Shown here: piece after piece, positions 1 through 7,081 of the stretch
How positions within the stretch are numbered: position 1 is the first letter of the stretch
Layout: each line of letters begins with the position of its first letter
Assembly (NCBI GenBank): GCA_003635255.1
Contig: PYJC01000062.1
Location: forward strand, 1 to 33,026
Source of the DNA: Candidatus Poribacteria bacterium
GTDB lineage: Bacteria; Poribacteria; WGA-4E; WGA-3G
Direction of reading: 5' to 3'
DNA length: 33,026 nucleotides
The notes under the pieces: model-generated
What the model was told of the DNA's origin: nothing
The model's input: only the letters and a program-made list of their open reading frames with translations
Database searches by the model: none
Made by a program: the position numbers and the translations under genes

Positions 1-2
1 GA

Positions 3-179
3 AAGATCTATGGGATTGATGATGGAGGCGGGGTCTATCGCTTAGAGACTAATGGTCAATGGGAGCAGGTTTCTGAGTCAGTTTTAGATGGCATAGTCTC
101 TTTCGGTGTCACCAACAACACCCTCTACAGTGTTGTCGAAAATATTGGGATATTTCGTATATCGCTTGCGGAGAGATAG
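3..179 (+). CDS. C-terminal end of a probable beta-propeller protein (5' truncated by window edge)
   Basis: The reading frame open from base 3 encodes 58 residues ending in a TAG stop. The peptide has the cadence of a repeated beta-propeller blade: KIYGIDDGGGVYRL, then NGQWEQVSE, then NTLYSVVENIGIFRISL. Alternating 'it is displayed / it is called' strands of this kind occur in BNR or sensor-type propellers of large exported proteins. No signal or catalytic motif is visible in the fragment. The other two plus-strand frames are closed early (TGA at 17-19 and TAG at 43-45). The fold is inferred from very little sequence; the gene itself is likely but its function is unknown. Confidence 0.5.
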   Translation, partial: KIYGIDDGGGVYRLETNGQWEQVSESVLDGIVSFGVTNNTLYSVVENIGIFRISLAER

Positions 180-369
180 TAGATAGCGGTTATATGCTCA
201 ACCTTTGAACTTTGAATCGTGCGATTCTCCCACGACCAACTAAGGTGATCAAATTGAATGTTTTTAATGTGTCCATGTCTGTCATATCTAAGGCTATCTT
301 GGGTTTGAGGAAGTTTATGCACAACAAATTCTTCGGGAGATACTTTTTGTATGAAGATTAATTTTTTAA

Positions 370-467
370 TTCGGTAATTTCTTGGTGAAGTCCGGTTCGG
401 TTAGGAGGGAAACACCCCGACAAAAACACCGAACCTACCGGGCCGGGGGAAATACAGAATTACCGAA
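370..467. repeat. Nested inverted-repeat element (GGTTCGGT/ACCGAACC family)
   Basis: An outer 10-bp inverted repeat (TTCGGTAATT at 370-379, AATTACCGAA at 458-467) encloses an inner 8-bp one (GGTTCGGT at 394-401, ACCGAACC at 428-435). Related inner arms occur at 4125-4178 and 30442-30463, so this is a dispersed family and not a chance palindrome. It is the only structure I see in the otherwise empty stretch 180-521. It could be a non-autonomous MITE-like element or a REP-type hairpin. Confidence 0.6.
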
Positions 468-521
468 ATATTTTCTTAAACTTCATTAAAAAAGTATAGA
501 ATGAAAAATAACTGAAATACG

Positions 522-1283
522 TTATCGGCGCGACTTGGATAAACCAAGAAATTCGTACGGATCAATCCCACCATCGGGAAAGATGAATACTTGAATACCC
601 GCGGGGAGGTCATCTTCTGTGAGGCTTGTGAGCGGATACGTATCAGGATTGTGGTAATCCCGGATCTGCCGTGTTATGTTCGGGTCCCCCATCAGACGGC
701 TGATGTATCTTTCTGTTCCGTTATAATCCCATTCGATGTAAACTGTGCCGCGGATGGTAGGGTAGACGAGTCCATTTTGCATCGTACCACCCGCCACATC
801 AACCCCTTGTTCCAGCAGTTTCATCCAAACGCGGGCGATTAATTCGTGTTCTTTGTTCATGCCGTTCCAGTAATCATCTGGGAATTCTGGTGGGAGTTTG
901 GGATAGGGTCCGAATCCGTAAGGTGAGACGGGGGCATCTTCTGTGGGTGCTGCCCATGAAACAAAGTCATCGAGCAAAAACGCATCTGTTACGTCGAGGT
1001 TCTCGGTTTCGTTGGGTAGCGCGTTCGGGGCATCGGATATGAGGGTGTCCGTGTTTTCATCAGGCGTGTCAACAAAACCGGGGGTCTGGATGTCTGTCGG
1101 CGCGTCAGTCGCTTCTGCTGGAGGTGTCTTTCCAAGTTCCCGTAAAAATCGATCACTGCGTTGAAGCTCGGCTTCACTGGTACGGCGGATGTGCCAGGAA
1201 TAAAACAGGCTGCCACCGACGATCAGCACGAAAACTGCGAGTCCAGTAATAAAACCTCTGCTTGAAAGAATGGCATGGTGCAT
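522..1283 (-). CDS. Membrane-anchored hypothetical protein
   Basis: This 253-residue protein is not recognised as a named family. After a short N-terminus, residues 11-29 form one hydrophobic segment (GFITGLAVFVLIVGGSLFYSW), followed by HIRR, consistent with a single membrane anchor. A low-complexity acidic and proline-rich linker (about residues 55-110) leads to a more folded C-terminal part containing ELIARVWMKLLEQG and GTVYIEWDYNGTERYI. The ATG start is supported by an AGGGGG ribosome binding site about 7 nt upstream on the minus strand. It is followed by two small lipoprotein genes in the same orientation, which suggests a set of envelope proteins, but no function can be assigned. Confidence 0.7.
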   Translation of the reverse strand: MHHAILSSRGFITGLAVFVLIVGGSLFYSWHIRRTSEAELQRSDRFLRELGKTPPAEATDAPTDIQTPGFVDTPDENTDTLISDAPNALPNETENLDVTDAFLLDDFVSWAAPTEDAPVSPYGFGPYPKLPPEFPDDYWNGMNKEHELIARVWMKLLEQGVDVAGGTMQNGLVYPTIRGTVYIEWDYNGTERYISRLMGDPNITRQIRDYHNPDTYPLTSLTEDDLPAGIQVFIFPDGGIDPYEFLGLSKSRR

Positions 1284-1361
1284 GGTGTGCCCCCTAAAAG
1301 AAAGGCGATAGCAAGTGTCTCTTTCTGCGTAAAAGCTTGCAAGTAGTTATCGCGTCCTGTT

Positions 1362-1856
1362 CTATGCGATTGCTCTATCACCAATAAATTCCAATTCCCA
1401 CTTCCCTTTTCTTCTGATCCAAATGTATGAAGCCCAAGACGCGCTAAGATTGCCTTCGGAGTATCCGCCAGAAATTTTAACACAATTTTTAAACAAACCA
1501 ATCCATTTATAACTGTCAATTCGGAATAGAAGACCATTTCCTTCCGTTGGAGCCTCTCCGTCAATCACAATACTGCCCCCCATTACAAATTCCGAACCCT
1601 TCTTTACGGGTGGCGAGTGTCCCTTAAATCGCGCAAGAAATTCTGGCGAAGGGTCTTCTCCCTCAATTTCCAAGAAATACGCTTCGGCATCTTGTTTTTG
1701 TGCGGAGGCATTATTTTCAAATTTATAGCGAAAAAACGTCTCAAAGAGGTCAAGTATTTCGGGATCAGGTGTTTCGTCTTGCAAATCGCCACATGAAGAT
1801 AGGATGGTGATAGCCAAACAAGAAACGACTAACACACACATTTTAGGTTTATACAT
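1362..1856 (-). CDS. Small predicted lipoprotein
   Basis: The 164-residue product begins with a lipoprotein signal: hydrophobic VLVVSCLAITI followed by the lipobox LSSC, with the modified cysteine at position 22. The mature part starts with an acidic stretch (GDLQDETPDPEI) and ends in beta-rich sequence (YIWIRRKGKWELEFIGD), the kind of end seen in small NTF2-like or Cystatin-like folds, though that is only a resemblance. The ATG at 1856 has a weak AGAAAG upstream; an internal ATG at codon 6 would keep the same lipobox. It lies between two other minus-strand envelope genes. Function unknown. Confidence 0.65.
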   Translation of the reverse strand: MYKPKMCVLVVSCLAITILSSCGDLQDETPDPEILDLFETFFRYKFENNASAQKQDAEAYFLEIEGEDPSPEFLARFKGHSPPVKKGSEFVMGGSIVIDGEAPTEGNGLLFRIDSYKWIGLFKNCVKISGGYSEGNLSASWASYIWIRRKGKWELEFIGDRAIA

Positions 1857-1867
1857 TTATCTTTCTT

Positions 1868-2401
1868 TTAGTAGTCGTCTACACCACCAACCACACCGAC
1901 AAAAATAATAATGGTCCCACCGGTTAGGGTCAGGCAACCGAAAACGGATCCTGCGGCACCTAATTTAATCTGATATGATCGCATTTTCGCCCGATAAGCA
2001 TCGGCGTAAAAATTAACGTATTCAGGCGATTTTCCGATCAATCTTTCAGGGGGTGGATTCGGTGGATGAAGATGCATGTAATATCGGGTTAGCAGACCGA
2101 AGACCGTTGCAGCACTCATTCCAGCAATTATGTATGAAGGTTCGGGTTGACTATGTCCAAAGTGCAAGTCAGCGATACATCCAGTCATCAAAGCGCACAT
2201 CCCTGCGGCGAGAGGGGCACTCATGCCTGCTCCAAAATAAGCCGGTAAATTGACATCGCTTTTGGCATCCGATTCAGCATCTACTTTCGCCTGAAGATGT
2301 ATGGGATCATGTGGTATATTCTCATAACCTTTAGAACCACAGCCTGTAAGCGTAATGATACACACAATTGACAAACAACAAAAATATAGCAAGAATTTCA
2401 C
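1868..2401 (-). CDS. Predicted lipoprotein with two hydrophobic segments, GTG start
   Basis: The 177-residue product has a type II signal: LLYFCCLSIVCIITLTGC, with the lipobox LTGC and the lipidated cysteine at residue 21. The start codon is GTG (complement of CAC at 2399-2401), chosen because AAGGAGA lies at good spacing and no ATG fits the signal peptide. Two further hydrophobic stretches (about residues 55-75 and 90-107) and a glycine-rich C-terminal segment (GTIIIFVGVVGGV) suggest membrane association beyond the lipid anchor. It ends 11 nt before the next lipoprotein gene, so the two are probably co-transcribed. No family recognised. Confidence 0.65.
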   Translation of the reverse strand: MKFLLYFCCLSIVCIITLTGCGSKGYENIPHDPIHLQAKVDAESDAKSDVNLPAYFGAGMSAPLAAGMCALMTGCIADLHFGHSQPEPSYIIAGMSAATVFGLLTRYYMHLHPPNPPPERLIGKSPEYVNFYADAYRAKMRSYQIKLGAAGSVFGCLTLTGGTIIIFVGVVGGVDDY

Positions 2402-2591
2402 AAAAAATCTCCTTCATACAGTGGAAGATTATCTGGAGCCTGTCCGTCCCTTATGCGGTTTCTATATTTTTTTATTTTCTTAAACCTTTTTCCCAAATAT
2501 TTCCCTCTCTCTTTAAGTATAAAAAATTAGTGGTAAATTCGGGTTGTTATCTTCAGTTTTTATGAGGGTGATATCTGGCTACCATCCTTTT

Positions 2592-2648
2592 TTCCCAGAT
2601 GACGTCCTGCTTGCAGGCGGAAGTCTTGATGGCACTATCATTCTCTGA
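2592..2648 (+). pseudogene. Remnant of a WD40 blade
   Basis: In one frame the sequence reads FPDDVLLAGGSLDGTIIL and then a stop. This is a recognisable WD40 strand pattern (F-S-P-D-G-x-x-L-A-G-G-S-x-D-G-T-I-x-L-W-D) cut off just before the WD. The upstream frame (GYHPF) does not continue the domain, and no start codon or signal is present. It ends 22 nt before the permease start. It is most simply a decayed 3' piece of a WD40 gene like the two complete paralogues in the window. Confidence 0.4.
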
Positions 2649-2670
2649 GATATAACACTTTATCTACAAA

Positions 2671-3936
2671 ATGGAAATCCGTGATGCTATTGCTGCAGGT
2701 ATTGCACATCTTCATCAAAACCGATTACGGGCTGGGTTATCCATTCTCGGTATGCTTATCGGGATTGCAAGTGTGCTCTGCATGATGGCTATTGGCGATG
2801 GTGCAAAGCTCCTCATCGCCAAAGACCTCGAAAAACTCGGCGGCGCAAACCAAATTCAATTGTGGATACGGAGTACCGTTTGGAAACGTGGACGACTCAT
2901 GCGGACGACCGAACGATATACCCTTGAGGACGCTCGTGCCATTGAAGCGGAATGCCCCAATGTTTTATTCGTTTTACCGAAAAATGAAAGATTCCGCCCC
3001 CACCGCGTTACCAGCCAATACGGCAGCCAACCCAGCCCGCATTTTGAAGGTGTCACCGCAGATTATGCCCTTGGTATGCACTGGGAAATCCAAGAAGGCA
3101 GATTCCTCTCCGAGAACGATATTGAAAACGCAACTCAGGTCTGTGTATTGGGTGTCAATATTGCTGGCGAGTTGTTCGGAGACATCTTCGCCGTTGGTCA
3201 AGAAGTGAAGGTGCGGTTTTCTTGGCGGCTGCCCTCGGTAAGACTACGTGTTATCGGTGTGATGAAAACAAAAGGGAGTAGTCTCAGTTCTTGGCGTTCT
3301 TTAGATGATACGGTTTGTGTCCCGTTGACAACGCGTCAACAGCGACTTGTAGGTAATCCGTACGTTGATAGATTGGTTCTCTTTTTTAAAAAAGATGCGG
3401 ATGTTTACAGTATCATTGATTCGGTTAAAGATGTTCTCCGCAAGAGGCACCGAGGAAAGGATGACTTTATCGGTTATTGGATACCAAAGAGTAATATTCA
3501 GCGGCTTGCGCACACACAAAGAATGATAAAAATCGCGTTGGGGAGCATCGCAAGTTTCTCACTGTTCGTCGGTGGTATCGGTATTATGAATATGTGCCTT
3601 GTCTCTGTCGGCGAGAAAATGCGGGAGATCGGCTTACGGAAATCAGTCGGTGCAAAACGAATTCACATTTTCTATCAATTTTTGACGGAATCAATTTGTC
3701 TATGTTTCTGTGGTAGTATATTTGGTATTGCAGGAGGTTGGCTCGCAGCGCACGGTATGGCGAGACTCGCCGTGCGCATCGTGCCGATTGTACCGGAGTG
3801 GCCCGTTGTCCTCTCTGGGCAGTGGGTTCTTATCTCCGTTATTTTTTCGATGCTTATGGGCGTTGGTTTCGGTGTCTACCCAGCAGTACGAGCATCGCGA
3901 CTCTCACCGATTGACGCACTCCGAACCGAGAATTAA
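2671..3936 (+). CDS. MacB/FtsX-type ABC transporter permease
   Basis: The 421-residue protein has the MacB_PCD-FtsX architecture. An N-terminal membrane helix (about residues 22-43, SILGMLIGIASVLCMMAIG) is followed by a large periplasmic domain (about 44-285), then three C-terminal helices with the conserved cytoplasmic loop EKMREIGLRKSVGAKR and the terminal motif VYPAVRASRLSPIDALRTE. The family works with a MacB/LolD ATPase, often with an adaptor, to move lipoproteins or peptides through mechanotransmission. No ATPase or membrane-fusion gene is visible here, so its partner must lie elsewhere. The ATG has no strong ribosome binding site. It is transcribed divergently from the lipoprotein genes on its left. 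Confidence 0.9.
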   Translation: MEIRDAIAAGIAHLHQNRLRAGLSILGMLIGIASVLCMMAIGDGAKLLIAKDLEKLGGANQIQLWIRSTVWKRGRLMRTTERYTLEDARAIEAECPNVLFVLPKNERFRPHRVTSQYGSQPSPHFEGVTADYALGMHWEIQEGRFLSENDIENATQVCVLGVNIAGELFGDIFAVGQEVKVRFSWRLPSVRLRVIGVMKTKGSSLSSWRSLDDTVCVPLTTRQQRLVGNPYVDRLVLFFKKDADVYSIIDSVKDVLRKRHRGKDDFIGYWIPKSNIQRLAHTQRMIKIALGSIASFSLFVGGIGIMNMCLVSVGEKMREIGLRKSVGAKRIHIFYQFLTESICLCFCGSIFGIAGGWLAAHGMARLAVRIVPIVPEWPVVLSGQWVLISVIFSMLMGVGFGVYPAVRASRLSPIDALRTEN

Positions 3937-4086
3937 GCCAGTTCCGGTTTTTTCATAGGTATTCAGTTTTTGGTTTTAAGGGGAGCCGCGATTTGGAAAT
4001 TACGCCTGCTTTTTCAAATTATGCATTTTCCTAAAATTGTGCAAATTTTTGGGTGCTGTTACGGTCATTTATCGTAAAATCTGCAA

Positions 4087-4223
4087 TTATAGTAAAGTTT
4101 AGAATTAATAGGACACTCTGTGTCGGTTCGGTTAGGAATGCAGATCGCATTTGGGTGAGTACACCGCAAAACCGAACCTACCGGGGAATGAAAGTGTCTC
4201 TTTATTTTTTGGTTTCACTATAA
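4087..4223. repeat. Nested inverted-repeat element, second copy
   Basis: The inner perfect 9-bp arms are GGTTCGGTT (4125-4133) and AACCGAACC (4170-4178). GACACT (4112-4117) and AGTGTC (4193-4198) form a middle pair. An imperfect outer pair is TTATAGTAAA (4087-4096) and TTTCACTATAA (4213-4223). The interior GGAATGCAGATCGCATTT resembles sequence at about 25256-25274. The gene-free gap 3937-4482 holds this element and, further right, an untranslated leader with short hairpins (for example GGCTC/GAGCC just before the next gene); nothing else is evident. Confidence 0.6.
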
Positions 4224-4482
4224 ATGTGCATTAAAGCGTCAAATTTCTAAAAATTCGCCAAAAAAGTGAAATTAGGCCTTAACTTTTGCAGTTTCAGATG
4301 TATATATTAACACAGACAAGAGAAAGGTATCTTCGACGAGCGAAAGGGGAAGCGGAAATGCGAATATTGGACTTTCATTCCCCCGACACTCCGTGAACAT
4401 CGGAGCAGCAGACGTGTCATAATAAATTACGTCTTCTGCGAAAATGGAGGCTCCTTCCAGCGAGCCAAAAGGAGATTGTAAA

Positions 4483-4983
4483 ATGAAACGCTTTTTTGCT
4501 TTCACACTGATTGCACTTTTCGCGACTGCCTGCTTATTCATTGCGAACCTCAACGCTCATAATAAGCCTTTCGATGTAGACTATGGAACGGTTCTCGATA
4601 ACGTATTTGTAGAAGCCTACGCGTCTACATCGTGGTCTGCGTCATCCGAAGTAGCCAGTAGCCATATGGACGGCTTCGTCATGAATAATGGCGGGAAAGC
4701 CACCAAAGCCTACTACGATTTCGAGACAAACGTGGACGGTCCAATATGGAAGAAGAAAAATAAACAAAAAGGTGGCGAAACCTGGGTCGCTATAGGGGAA
4801 CGGTGGAGCGGTAACTATAATGTCTCTTTCGATCTCTCAAACGTAAGAGCAGGCAATTGGACGATTTGGGCATCCTCTGACATAACCGTAAAATCCGATA
4901 TGAATGGCGATGGAGATGTCGACGATATGGAGGATGTGAGCTCGAAGAGTGCGTACTCCGACATCCACTTTGTAATCCAATAG
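4483..4983 (+). CDS. Small secreted protein with EF-hand-like calcium loop
   Basis: This is a 166-residue protein whose ATG at 4483 is fixed by AAAAGGAG about 8 nt upstream; an upstream in-frame ATG at 4444 lacks such a site. Residues 1-25 form a signal peptide (MKRFFAFTLIALFATAC...ANLNA). The mature part is rich in Trp, Ser and Asn and contains DMNGDGDVDDMED near residue 145, an EF-hand/dockerin-type Ca2+-binding loop. No family is recognised. A strong hairpin and about 100 nt separate it from the TolB-like gene, also exported, so the two may form an envelope or extracellular pair. Confidence 0.7.
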   Translation: MKRFFAFTLIALFATACLFIANLNAHNKPFDVDYGTVLDNVFVEAYASTSWSASSEVASSHMDGFVMNNGGKATKAYYDFETNVDGPIWKKKNKQKGGETWVAIGERWSGNYNVSFDLSNVRAGNWTIWASSDITVKSDMNGDGDVDDMEDVSSKSAYSDIHFVIQ

Positions 4984-5010
4984 TCCATCTCTCTTAGAGA
5001 GACCGATAAC

Positions 5011-5046
5011 GCCAGCGGACAGGGCAACATCCCGATGTCCGCTGGC
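5011..5046 (+). terminator. Strong intergenic hairpin (terminator or attenuator)
   Basis: Arms GCCAGCGGACA (5011-5021) and TGTCCGCTGGC (5036-5046) are perfectly complementary over 11 bp, with GGG/CCC able to extend pairing inside the loop. No U-tract follows, so it may stabilise the upstream mRNA 3' end or act as an attenuator and not as an intrinsic terminator. Confidence 0.5.
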
Positions 5047-5082
5047 TCCCTAAGCATCCATCATGGATGAGGAGGAAACATC

Positions 5083-6126
5083 ATGAACCGCCTCAAGATA
5101 AACGTGCTTTTACAAACCCTCATGTTTTTGTTTGCTTGTGGACTCTTGTTGTTCTGCGTTACGACTGTCGTTGACGCGAAAATCGTCTTCCGTATCGGCA
5201 ATGATCTTTACGTCATGAACGATGACGGCTCCGGCAGACGCAGACTCACACACAACACAACGGCGAAAGACAACCGTCCCCGCTGGTCGCCGGATGGCAC
5301 GCAAATCGCTTTTACCCGATATATGGACAAGGAGAAGGCGGAAACCTCGGAATTGTTTATCATTAACGCAGATGGCACAGAACCACAGCGTCTCACCCAT
5401 AACAAGTTCTCCGAATCCTACCCGTCCTGGTCCCCGGATGGACGCTACATCGCCTTTCAGGGCGATTATGAGGTGCATGTCATAGAAGTGGCGACGCGCG
5501 CCGTTACACAGTTAACATTTCCTGTAGGCGAGCGTCATCACGGTGCCACGGCACCCGACTGGTCGCCGGATGGCACACAAATAACGTTTGAGCGGTTCTC
5601 CCGCGTCCCCAAAGGTGCCGGTGTCGGGTTTGCCGGAAAATTGATCTATGTGATGTCCATCGATGGGCAGCACCAACGCCCCCTGCAAAAGTGGCGAATC
5701 GATGATGGCGCAAGCACCATGCAGTTCGAGCCACGCTGGTCGGCAGATGGACAACGCATTCTCTTTGATGACTGCAAGTGGCACAAAGCGGATATGATCT
5801 GTCGACTCACCGTGGCGCGAATCGGCGGCACGGGACAAGTCATTCAGGATATTTATGACAGAATCGGCGACAATTTGCTCGTCTCCTACGCCGGATGGAT
5901 GCACAACGGCCGTGCCATCCTTTTTGGACTCAAACGTTTGGATAAACCCAACCCGAATTATGACATTTATCGCTACGCTTTTGACACCCGGAGCCTCAAA
6001 CGAATAACACACGAACCGGGGAATGAAGGCCATCCAGACTGGACAGAAGGCGCGTTGTCAGTATCACCGCACGGGAAGTTGACAACGCTCTGGGGCGAGA
6101 TAAAGCAGCCCGCACACGCTGACTGA
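5083..6126 (+). CDS. TolB-like PD40 beta-propeller protein, exported
   Basis: The 347-residue protein has a signal peptide (hydrophobic LLQTLMFLFACGLLLFCVTT, likely cleaved after VDA). It then has repeated PD40 blades of the TolB type: DLYVMNDDGSGRRRLTHN, PRWSPDGTQIAFTR, PSWSPDGRYIAF, PDWSPDGTQITFE and PRWSADGQRILFDD. Family members bind partner proteins or ligands in the periplasm; it is shorter than E. coli TolB (about 430 aa) and lacks its N-terminal domain, so it should not be called TolB. The start is supported by AGGAGG 8 nt upstream. Its last residues (SPHGKLTTLWGEIK) resemble the end of the LamG protein at 24162-24971. Confidence 0.85.
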   Translation: MNRLKINVLLQTLMFLFACGLLLFCVTTVVDAKIVFRIGNDLYVMNDDGSGRRRLTHNTTAKDNRPRWSPDGTQIAFTRYMDKEKAETSELFIINADGTEPQRLTHNKFSESYPSWSPDGRYIAFQGDYEVHVIEVATRAVTQLTFPVGERHHGATAPDWSPDGTQITFERFSRVPKGAGVGFAGKLIYVMSIDGQHQRPLQKWRIDDGASTMQFEPRWSADGQRILFDDCKWHKADMICRLTVARIGGTGQVIQDIYDRIGDNLLVSYAGWMHNGRAILFGLKRLDKPNPNYDIYRYAFDTRSLKRITHEPGNEGHPDWTEGALSVSPHGKLTTLWGEIKQPAHAD

Positions 6127-6142
6127 TGAACCAACAAAGCGG

Positions 6143-6186
6143 ATCAGGAAAAAAAGCGAAAGTTTCTGATTTTAATTTTGATTTTT
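6143..6186 (+). terminator. Probable rho-independent terminator
   Basis: ATCAGGAAA (6143-6151) can pair with TTTCTGAT (6163-6170) with one bulged base, and a T-rich run follows. It lies 17 nt after the TolB-like stop and just before the sigma-factor promoter. The stem is AU-rich, so it is a weak candidate. Confidence 0.4.
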
Positions 6187-6206
6187 TCCGTTAAAAAAGG
6201 TATAAT
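6178..6206 (+). promoter_or_regulatory. Sigma-70-type promoter for the sigma-factor gene
   Basis: A -35 TTGATT (6178-6183) is separated by exactly 17 bp from a perfect -10 TATAAT (6201-6206). It is 32 nt upstream of the ATG, which has CGGAGGGG as ribosome binding site. Confidence 0.65.
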
Positions 6207-6238
6207 AAATTACCATTTCTGAATCGGAGGGGTAATCT

Positions 6239-6889
6239 ATGAAATTGAGATGTCAATTGAAGAGTATCAAATGCCCGCGTTACAAGCATCAAGGGATTTT
6301 TCGTCCCAATGATGAAATGGTAAAACCGCTTTTGTCGGATTTGCATCAGTGTGCGGCGTGTATAGCGTACGCTGCACCGCAACGTCCCGATCTCGAAGAC
6401 GATTTGTTCCAAATCGCTTCCTTAACCCTCATCGAAAAGGGACCTAAGTTTAATCCAGCGCATCATAGTGGGGCTGGTTTCGGGACTTTCATCCGTCCAC
6501 GCATCTGTGGTGCCTTAATGCATGAAAAAAGTAGGGAACTCACCCGTAGCACGCGTGAATTCCCCAGTTGTGGTGGCACCTCGAATCCGTACGAAGACTC
6601 GGATGCTGAAGTCAATCAGGATATCGGACGGTTGTGGGAGGTCCCAGACCCGCGCGCTGAATTTGAGACGGAACTCGTACGCAATATCAGTTTCAATACA
6701 GCGTTGCCGAAGCTCCTGAAAATGCTGACCCCTCGCGAACAAGAAGTTTTTGCTTGCCTACGTACTGATCAGCGGAATTGCGAGATTGCTGAGACGTTGA
6801 CACTCTCTGAAGCGCGCGTCAATCAGTTAGTAACACAGGTAACACAGAAACTGACACGTGCGGCGCAAAGGCTCGGTTTGGCAGAATAA
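6239..6889 (+). CDS. Small sigma-70-like RNA polymerase sigma factor
   Basis: The 216-residue protein has a region-2-like block (about residues 56-105: DLEDDLFQIASLTLIEKGPKF...FGTFIRPRICGAL, matching the D-L-x-Q-E-x-x-x-x-L...F-x-T-Y-x...I-R-G-A pattern). It also has a region-4 helix-turn-helix (about residues 163-212: LTPREQEVFACL...IAETLTLSEARVNQLV). Region 3 is missing or very short and no sigma-70 region 1.1 is present, so it is an alternative sigma factor and not the housekeeping one. The N-terminus has C12, C38 and C41 (HQCAAC), which could bind a metal, but that is speculation. The gene has its own promoter and a terminator, so it is monocistronic. No anti-sigma factor gene adjoins it. 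Confidence 0.8.
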   Translation: MKLRCQLKSIKCPRYKHQGIFRPNDEMVKPLLSDLHQCAACIAYAAPQRPDLEDDLFQIASLTLIEKGPKFNPAHHSGAGFGTFIRPRICGALMHEKSRELTRSTREFPSCGGTSNPYEDSDAEVNQDIGRLWEVPDPRAEFETELVRNISFNTALPKLLKMLTPREQEVFACLRTDQRNCEIAETLTLSEARVNQLVTQVTQKLTRAAQRLGLAE

Positions 6890-6935
6890 CTTTCTTGGAG
6901 GCCCCTCTTGAAAATAACCACACTTCAAATATAGC

Positions 6936-6984
6936 GGCGATTGTAGATACCAGTAGTGACGCTGGACTGCAATCGCCTTTTTTA
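6936..6984 (+). terminator. Rho-independent terminator of the sigma-factor gene
   Basis: GGCGATTGTAG (6936-6946) pairs with CTGCAATCGCC (6967-6977) with one G-U pair; an inner CCAG/CTGG pair extends the stem, and TTTTTT follows directly. Confidence 0.85.
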
Positions 6985-7006
6985 TTCACGCCATGTATAG
7001 TTTCCC

Positions 7007-7035
7007 TTGATTTTTCCCTTATTCCCTGCTAAACT
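7007..7035 (+). promoter_or_regulatory. Candidate promoter of the transporter operon
   Basis: TTGATT (7007-7012), a 17-bp spacer and TAAACT (7030-7035) lie 46 nt before the ATG of the TRAP permease. The match is moderate (four of six in each box), but the placement after a terminator and before an operon fits. Confidence 0.4.
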
Positions 7036-7081
7036 TAAAGAAATTTAAGACATCTCGTTACTCGCCTTGCAAACTTGCACC

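Noticed and set aside
125..322. Minus-strand open frame overlapping the end of the first gene
   Set aside because: No ribosome binding site, no recognisable protein, and it overlaps a better plus-strand frame.
4224..4482. Riboswitch in the leader of the small secreted protein gene
   Set aside because: Only short hairpins (GGCTC/GAGCC, GCAGACG/CGTCT) are visible, with no conserved riboswitch core that I recognise.
5504..6033. Minus-strand frames opposite the TolB-like gene
   Set aside because: The plus-strand frame has a signal peptide, ribosome binding site and clear PD40 blades; the opposite frames have none of these.
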